Under the pieces are notes generated by a model that ran no database searches, was not told where the DNA came from, and saw nothing but the letters and a program-made list of their open reading frames with translations. Positions 59,543-64,000 of a DNA stretch of 64,000 nucleotides are shown piece after piece. This DNA comes from Rheinheimera sp. MM224 (lineage in GTDB: Bacteria; Pseudomonadota; Gammaproteobacteria; Enterobacterales; Alteromonadaceae). Each line of letters opens with the position of its first letter. The stretch's first letter is position 1. Location of the stretch: assembly GCF_947090785.1 (NCBI RefSeq), contig NZ_OX352320.1:124001-188000 (forward strand), read 5' to 3'. Both the position numbers and the translations under genes were made by a program.

Positions 59543-61050
59543 TGTCTGCTGTTGATCTGAATGACATGCAGCCAGTAGCAGCCAAAGTGCGGTTACCTTT
59601 TGGTTTTGCTAAACGTTTTGGTGTCTTGTTGCAGGCTCAGGCAGATGGCTGGCTGTTGTATGTGAATCCACAAACTCCACCAGCTGCGTTGCTGGAAGTG
59701 CGGCGTTTATTATCAGCGCCTTTTAAAGTGCAGAAACTGCAACAAACTGAATTTGATGCGTTATTGGAAGCCTCTTATCAGCGGGATTCGTCCGAAGCCC
59801 AGCAAATCATGCAGGACATTGGTAACGAAGTCGATTTAGCCTCTTTGGCTGATGAAATTCCTGAAACCGAAGATTTATTAGAAAACGAAGACGATGCGCC
59901 GATCATTAAACTGATCAATGCCATGCTTGGCGAAGCGATCAAGTTGGGTGCTTCAGATATTCACGTCGAAACCTTTGAAAAAAATCTGGTGGTGCGTTTT
60001 CGCGTCGATGGCGTGTTAAGGGAAGTATTAAAACCTAACCGTAAGTTATCCAGTTTATTGGTATCCCGTATCAAAGTAATGGCCAAGCTGGACATAGCCG
60101 AAAAACGAGTGCCACAAGATGGCCGTATCAGTTTACGTATTGCCGGCCGTGCTGTGGATGTTCGGGTGTCAACCATGCCATCCAGCCATGGCGAACGGGT
60201 TGTTATGCGTTTACTCGACAAAAATAACTCGCATCTGGATTTAAATAAGCTGGGTATGACACCGGCTATACAACAAAACTTTTCTCAGCAAATTTTAAAA
60301 CCTCACGGCATTATTCTGGTCACAGGCCCTACAGGTTCGGGTAAAAGTACCACCTTGTATGCTGGTCTGACAGAGATCAATACCAAAGACCGTAATATTC
60401 TGACGGTAGAAGATCCTGTTGAATACGAGCTGGAAGGTATAGGCCAGACGCAGGTCAATACCAAGGTGAATATGACATTCGCCCGTGGCTTGCGCGCCAT
60501 TTTACGTCAGGATCCTGATGTGGTGATGGTGGGTGAAATCCGTGATTTAGAAACGGCACAAATTGCAGTGCAGGCCAGTTTAACCGGCCACTTAGTCTTA
60601 AGTACTCTGCACACTAATACCGCCTCTGGTGCTATTACCCGTCTGGAAGATATGGGGGTTGAACCCTTTTTATTATCGTCCAGTTTATTGGGGGTATTGG
60701 CGCAGCGTCTGGTGCGAACTTTATGTGTGCACTGTAAACAAGCCCATGAACCAGACAAAGAAGAACGGGCTTTACTTGGCGTTACAAAAAAAGACGGAAC
60801 ACTGATTTATCGTGCTGTAGGCTGTGAGCATTGTAATCAGACGGGGTACCGTGGCCGAACCGGTATTCATGAATTGCTGGTGGTTGACGAGCATACCCGT
60901 GAACTGATCCATAACGGCAAAGGCGAGCAGTCGATTGAAAAATACATTCGTACTCAAAGCCCGAGCATCCGCCAGGACGGTTTCAGCAAAGTATTAACGG
61001 GTGAAACCACGCTGGAAGAAGTATTGCGTGTGACCCGAGAGGATCTGTAG
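59542..61050 (+). CDS. gspE: Type II secretion ATPase GspE
   Basis: 502 residues, cytosolic motor. Walker [16 protein letters not shown], Asp box [12 protein letters not shown], Walker [14 protein letters not shown], His box [10 protein letters not shown], and the zinc-binding CxxC pair (CVHCK ... CEHCNQTGY). Length and motifs are typical. Confidence 0.97.
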   Translation: MSAVDLNDMQPVAAKVRLPFGFAKRFGVLLQAQADGWLLYVNPQTPPAALLEVRRLLSAPFKVQKLQQTEFDALLEASYQRDSSEAQQIMQDIGNEVDLASLADEIPETEDLLENEDDAPIIKLINAMLGEAIKLGASDIHVETFEKNLVVRFRVDGVLREVLKPNRKLSSLLVSRIKVMAKLDIAEKRVPQDGRISLRIAGRAVDVRVSTMPSSHGERVVMRLLDKNNSHLDLNKLGMTPAIQQNFSQQILKPHGIILVTGPTGSGKSTTLYAGLTEINTKDRNILTVEDPVEYELEGIGQTQVNTKVNMTFARGLRAILRQDPDVVMVGEIRDLETAQIAVQASLTGHLVLSTLHTNTASGAITRLEDMGVEPFLLSSSLLGVLAQRLVRTLCVHCKQAHEPDKEERALLGVTKKDGTLIYRAVGCEHCNQTGYRGRTGIHELLVVDEHTRELIHNGKGEQSIEKYIRTQSPSIRQDGFSKVLTGETTLEEVLRVTREDL

Positions 61051-62270
61051 TGCCAGCTTTTGAATACCAGGCCATGGACGCCAAAGGGCGTCGTAGTAAA
61101 GGTGTACTGGAAGCCGATAATGCCCGTCAGGCCCGCCAGCTATTGCGTGAGCAAAAACTGACGCCTCTGAGTTTAGAGCTGGCTTCGCGTCAGGAAAAAC
61201 TGCTGGCGTCCGGTAAAAAGTGGTTCCAATCCGGTATCAGTGCCAGTGAATTAGCGCTGATCACTCGCCAGATGTCGACCTTGATTGAAGCAGGTTTGCC
61301 GATAGAAAGTGCTTTGCTTGCTGTATCAGAACAATGTGACAAAGCCCGTTTGCAAAGCATGATGATGTCAGTGCGCTCCAAAGTGGTGGAAGGTTATAGC
61401 CTGGCTGAAGGTTTAGCCGAGTTTCCTTATGTGTTTGATCACTTGTTTACGTCTATGGTGGCTGCAGGTGAAAAGTCAGGCCATTTGGACGCGGTATTAA
61501 ACCGGTTAGCGGATTACACTGAACAACGCCAGCATATGCGTAGCCAGATTATGCAGGCACTGCTTTACCCTGCCATTCTGACCTTTTTTGCTATAGCAGT
61601 GATTAGTATTTTGCTGGCTGCTGTAGTGCCACAAATCGTTGGTCAGTTTGAACATATGGGGCAAAGCTTGCCTGGTTCTACTTTGTTTTTGATCGCGGCC
61701 AGTGATTTCTTACGTTCCTACGGCCTGCTTGTGGTGCTGGCCATTTTTCTGGCTATTGCTGCCTTTAAAAGGGCGCTGAAAAAGCCGGCCTTTAAATTGA
61801 AAATAGACACCCGACAATTAAAGCTGGGCTTGATTGGTAAAGTCAGCCGTGGTCTAAACACAGCCCGTTTTGCCCGTACTTTAAGTATTCTGAACGCCAG
61901 TGCTGTGCCTTTGCTGGAAGCTATGCGTATCAGTGCTGATGTGCTGGATAACAGTTACATGCGTCAGTCTATTGCCGAGGCCACTTTGAAGGTTCGTGAG
62001 GGTTCTTCACTGAAAAACGCCCTGGAGCAAACTAAATTATTCCCGCCAATGATGCTGCATATGATTGCCTCTGGCGAAAAAAGTGGTCAGTTGGATGGCA
62101 TGTTAGAGCGTGCCGCCAATACGCAGGACAGGGAATTTGAAACCCTGGTCACTGTCTCACTGAAAGTATTTGAACCTGTTTTAGTTGCCGTGATGGCTGG
62201 CATAGTTTTATTTATTGTAATGGCGATTCTGCAGCCTATTTTGGCATTAAACAATTTAGTCGGAGGTTAA
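61050..62270 (+). CDS. gspF: Type II secretion inner-membrane platform protein GspF
   Basis: 406 residues from a GTG at 61050 that overlaps the gspE stop (TAGTG), with GAGAGGA before it. Two F-domains, each cytosolic (SALVTRQMSTLIEAGLPIE-like segment near 70-90 and ARTLSILNASAVPLLEA near 275), and three membrane helices. No anomaly. Confidence 0.95.
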   Translation: MPAFEYQAMDAKGRRSKGVLEADNARQARQLLREQKLTPLSLELASRQEKLLASGKKWFQSGISASELALITRQMSTLIEAGLPIESALLAVSEQCDKARLQSMMMSVRSKVVEGYSLAEGLAEFPYVFDHLFTSMVAAGEKSGHLDAVLNRLADYTEQRQHMRSQIMQALLYPAILTFFAIAVISILLAAVVPQIVGQFEHMGQSLPGSTLFLIAASDFLRSYGLLVVLAIFLAIAAFKRALKKPAFKLKIDTRQLKLGLIGKVSRGLNTARFARTLSILNASAVPLLEAMRISADVLDNSYMRQSIAEATLKVREGSSLKNALEQTKLFPPMMLHMIASGEKSGQLDGMLERAANTQDREFETLVTVSLKVFEPVLVAVMAGIVLFIVMAILQPILALNNLVGG

Positions 62271-62273
62271 AAA

Positions 62274-62711
62274 ATGCAACAACAAAAAGGTTTTACCTTG
62301 TTAGAAGTGATGGTTGTTATTGTTATTTTGGGTGTTATCGCCAGTATGGTAGTGCCTAACTTAATGGGCAATCAGGAAAAAGCGGCCAAACAAAAAGTGG
62401 TGGTGGATATTCAGCAGCTGGAAAATGCGCTGGATTTATACAAGCTGGACAACGGCTTTTATCCAACCACAGAACAAGGCTTACAAGCTTTAGTTACCCA
62501 GCCAACGTCAGAGCCTATGCCACGTTCTTTCCCTGAAGGTGGTTTTATCAAGCGCCTGCAAAAAGACCCATGGGACAACGATTATTTGTTAGTTAGTCCA
62601 GGTGAGATGGGCCGCATTGACGTGTATTCAATGGGACCAGACCGTGTAGCTGGCACGGATGATGACATAGGCAACTGGAATCTGGATGCGCCGGAAGCGC
62701 AGCAAAACTAA
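62274..62711 (+). CDS. gspG: Major pseudopilin GspG
   Basis: 145 residues. Prepilin leader and cleavage before Phe (QQQKG/FTLLEVMVVIVI), Glu+5 present, then the globular domain with LDNGFYPTTEQGLQALVTQP and calcium-loop region YSMGPDRVAGTDDDIGNW. GGAGG upstream of the ATG. Confidence 0.97.
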   Translation: MQQQKGFTLLEVMVVIVILGVIASMVVPNLMGNQEKAAKQKVVVDIQQLENALDLYKLDNGFYPTTEQGLQALVTQPTSEPMPRSFPEGGFIKRLQKDPWDNDYLLVSPGEMGRIDVYSMGPDRVAGTDDDIGNWNLDAPEAQQN

Positions 62712-62714
62712 GGT

Positions 62715-63353
62715 ATGAAACACCACCGCGGTTTTACATTGCTGGAAATCATGTTAGTGATGCTATTGCTTGGCTTGATGGCATCCTACGTGGTGGTGAA
62801 CTTTGTCAGTGAATCCAGAACAGCCCGTATTCAGAAAGAAACCGATCGGTTGCAGCAACTGGTGCAGGTGATCTCTGAGACTGCCATTTTAAAGCAGCAG
62901 GATTTTGGCTTAGTCCTGAACGACAAGGGCTATCAGTTTTTGGTGCATGATGGTCAGAAATGGCTGGAAGTGGGTGAACCTAAGTTTATGCAATTCCATC
63001 CCTGGCCAGAATCTGTGCAGGCAGAGCTTGAGCTGGAAGGCTTAAGCTGGGCAGAAGACAGCATTTTAGGTCAGGAAGAATTCCGTAAACTGCAGGAAGA
63101 ATTGCTGGAACAGCAGGAAGAAGCGGCCGAAGAAGAAGAGAAAAAAGCAGACAAAGACGGAAAACCTAAAGGACCGGCAAAAAGTCGGGAAAAACCTTTG
63201 TTGCCCAACATCTATATTTTATCGTCCGGCGACATCAGCCCGTTTCAACTGGTGTTGGCGGATGAAACTGAGCAGCCTTTTTGGTATCAGGTGCTCAAAG
63301 GTGAATACAGTATTCCACTGACTAAATCTGAAGTGGAAAACGACAGACCATGA
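62715..63353 (+). CDS. gspH: Minor pseudopilin GspH with acidic low-complexity insert
   Basis: 212 residues. Leader HHRG/FTLLEIMLVMLLLG with Glu+5. The globular domain is interrupted at about 121-160 by a highly charged stretch (EELLEQQEEAAEEEEKKAD, then KDGKPKGPAKSREK), which is not typical of GspH; the ends on either side still read as GspH (FGLVLNDKGYQFLVHDG before, IYILSSGDISPFQLVLA after). Overlaps gspI by four bases (ATGA). Confidence 0.92.
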   Translation: MKHHRGFTLLEIMLVMLLLGLMASYVVVNFVSESRTARIQKETDRLQQLVQVISETAILKQQDFGLVLNDKGYQFLVHDGQKWLEVGEPKFMQFHPWPESVQAELELEGLSWAEDSILGQEEFRKLQEELLEQQEEAAEEEEKKADKDGKPKGPAKSREKPLLPNIYILSSGDISPFQLVLADETEQPFWYQVLKGEYSIPLTKSEVENDRP

Positions 63354-63721
63354 AAAGCAAAGGTTTTACCCTGATTGAGTTGCTGATTGCTATGGCCGTG
63401 TTTGCCACTGCTGGTGCTGCAGTGATGAAAACAGCGTCTGAGCATATGAACTCTATTTCTCATCTGGAAAACATGACCTTTGCTTCATATATCGCGGAAA
63501 ATCAGCTGAATGCGGTTTTTCTGGAGAAAACCTGGCCATTAAAAAGCGAACAAAAGACTGTTGAATTTGCTAACCGCAGCTGGTTATGGCAACAGGAAAT
63601 CCAAAAAACTGCAGATGCGAATTTCAGTGCTGTAGTGGTGAAAGTCAGTCTGGCAGATAACCCGGAAAAAGTGGTGTATCAGTTACAAACCTTTGTAGGT
63701 AAACCTGATGCTGAACGTTAA
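63350..63721 (+). CDS. gspI: Minor pseudopilin GspI
   Basis: 123 residues. Leader MKSKG/FTLIELLIAMAVF with Glu+5, then SYIAENQLNAVFLEKTWP, the family's conserved Ala-Glu-Asn stretch. Overlaps gspH (4 bases) and gspJ (14 bases). Confidence 0.94.
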   Translation: MKSKGFTLIELLIAMAVFATAGAAVMKTASEHMNSISHLENMTFASYIAENQLNAVFLEKTWPLKSEQKTVEFANRSWLWQQEIQKTADANFSAVVVKVSLADNPEKVVYQLQTFVGKPDAER

Positions 63722-64000
63722 AGCTGGCCGTGGTTTTACTTTTATTGAAATGTTGCTGGCGATGGCGATTTTTGCTTTAGTTGGGCTAGCTTCAGCCAGC
63801 GTGTTATCCAGTGTGACAGAGTCTGATGCTGCATCCCAAAAAGCGGCAGAACGTCTGGCACAAATACAACGATTTTTCCTGATTTTAGAGCGGGATCTGG
63901 CGCAAATAAGTGCACGTCAAATTCGGGTAGAAGGTGAAGACCCGGTCAAATCCCCTTTGCTTGGCGATAAGCTGATGCTGGAAAGCGAAGAGGGAGGTTT
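63708..64000 (+). CDS. gspJ: Minor pseudopilin GspJ, 3' end beyond the window
   Basis: About 97 residues visible from the ATG at 63708. Leader LNVKAGRG/FTFIEMLLAMAIF with Glu+5, then the family's ERLAQIQRFFLILERDLAQIS. Frame open to the window edge. The start overlaps gspI by 14 bases, with AGGT upstream. Confidence 0.93.
   Translation, partial: MLNVKAGRGFTFIEMLLAMAIFALVGLASASVLSSVTESDAASQKAAERLAQIQRFFLILERDLAQISARQIRVEGEDPVKSPLLGDKLMLESEEGG

Overview
The window looks like chromosome of a free-living, aerobic, motile or secreting gammaproteobacterium. Gene orders such as ubiE-ubiJ-ubiB-tatABC-tatD-hemB, plsB/lexA, ompR-envZ, hslR/gspC and the gsp operon, plus many GlnGln-rich proteins, point to the Alteromonadales/Rheinheimera neighbourhood. 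That placement is inference from gene content and protein character, not from a search. Most of the window is ordinary core genome; no rRNA, tRNA or CRISPR array was seen.

Layout. 1-7447: two tandem secreted S8 (subtilisin-like) proteins, one with an intact Asp/His and one with every catalytic position replaced, divergent from a CadC-like membrane regulator carrying a beta-propeller. 7488-14968: one long leftward operon, ubiE-ubiJ-ubiB-tatA-tatB-tatC-(small secreted protein)-tatD-(GGDEF cyclase)-hemB, combining ubiquinone synthesis, Tat export and heme synthesis. 15076-22000: an AlkC-like repair protein, a second GGDEF protein, a DUF885 lipoprotein, small membrane proteins, an EVE-domain protein and tesB. 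22023-25222: plsB divergent from lexA, which has two SOS boxes over its promoter. 25495-33699: a complete aa3-type cytochrome c oxidase cluster with a cytochrome-c-fused subunit II and the assembly factors CtaG, SURF1, CtaA, CtaB and SCO. 33824-34840: an exported MTA/SAH-nucleosidase-like protein.

34853-39092 is the accessory part: AT-rich DNA with eight small rightward genes of unknown function (nearly all membrane or exported), separated by long spacers that contain an ungapped 136-bp direct repeat (about 85% identical by hand count), a fragment of a third copy, a 43-codon gene overlapping its neighbour by TAATG, and at the right edge the 5' stub of an IS3-family transposase with its probable terminal repeat. 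This is the best candidate for an undescribed system.

39095-56376 returns to core genes: polysaccharide deacetylase, nfuA, an M14 peptidase, comF, bioH, a SprA-like HExxH protein, tex, an aldehyde dehydrogenase, greB, ompR-envZ, pckA, hslO and hslR. 56493-64000 holds the type II secretion operon gspC-D-E-F-G-H-I-J (J cut by the window end). The large S8 pseudo-protease ends in a GlyGly-CTERM-like tail, a signal known in other species on type II secretion substrates, so the two ends of the window may be functionally linked.
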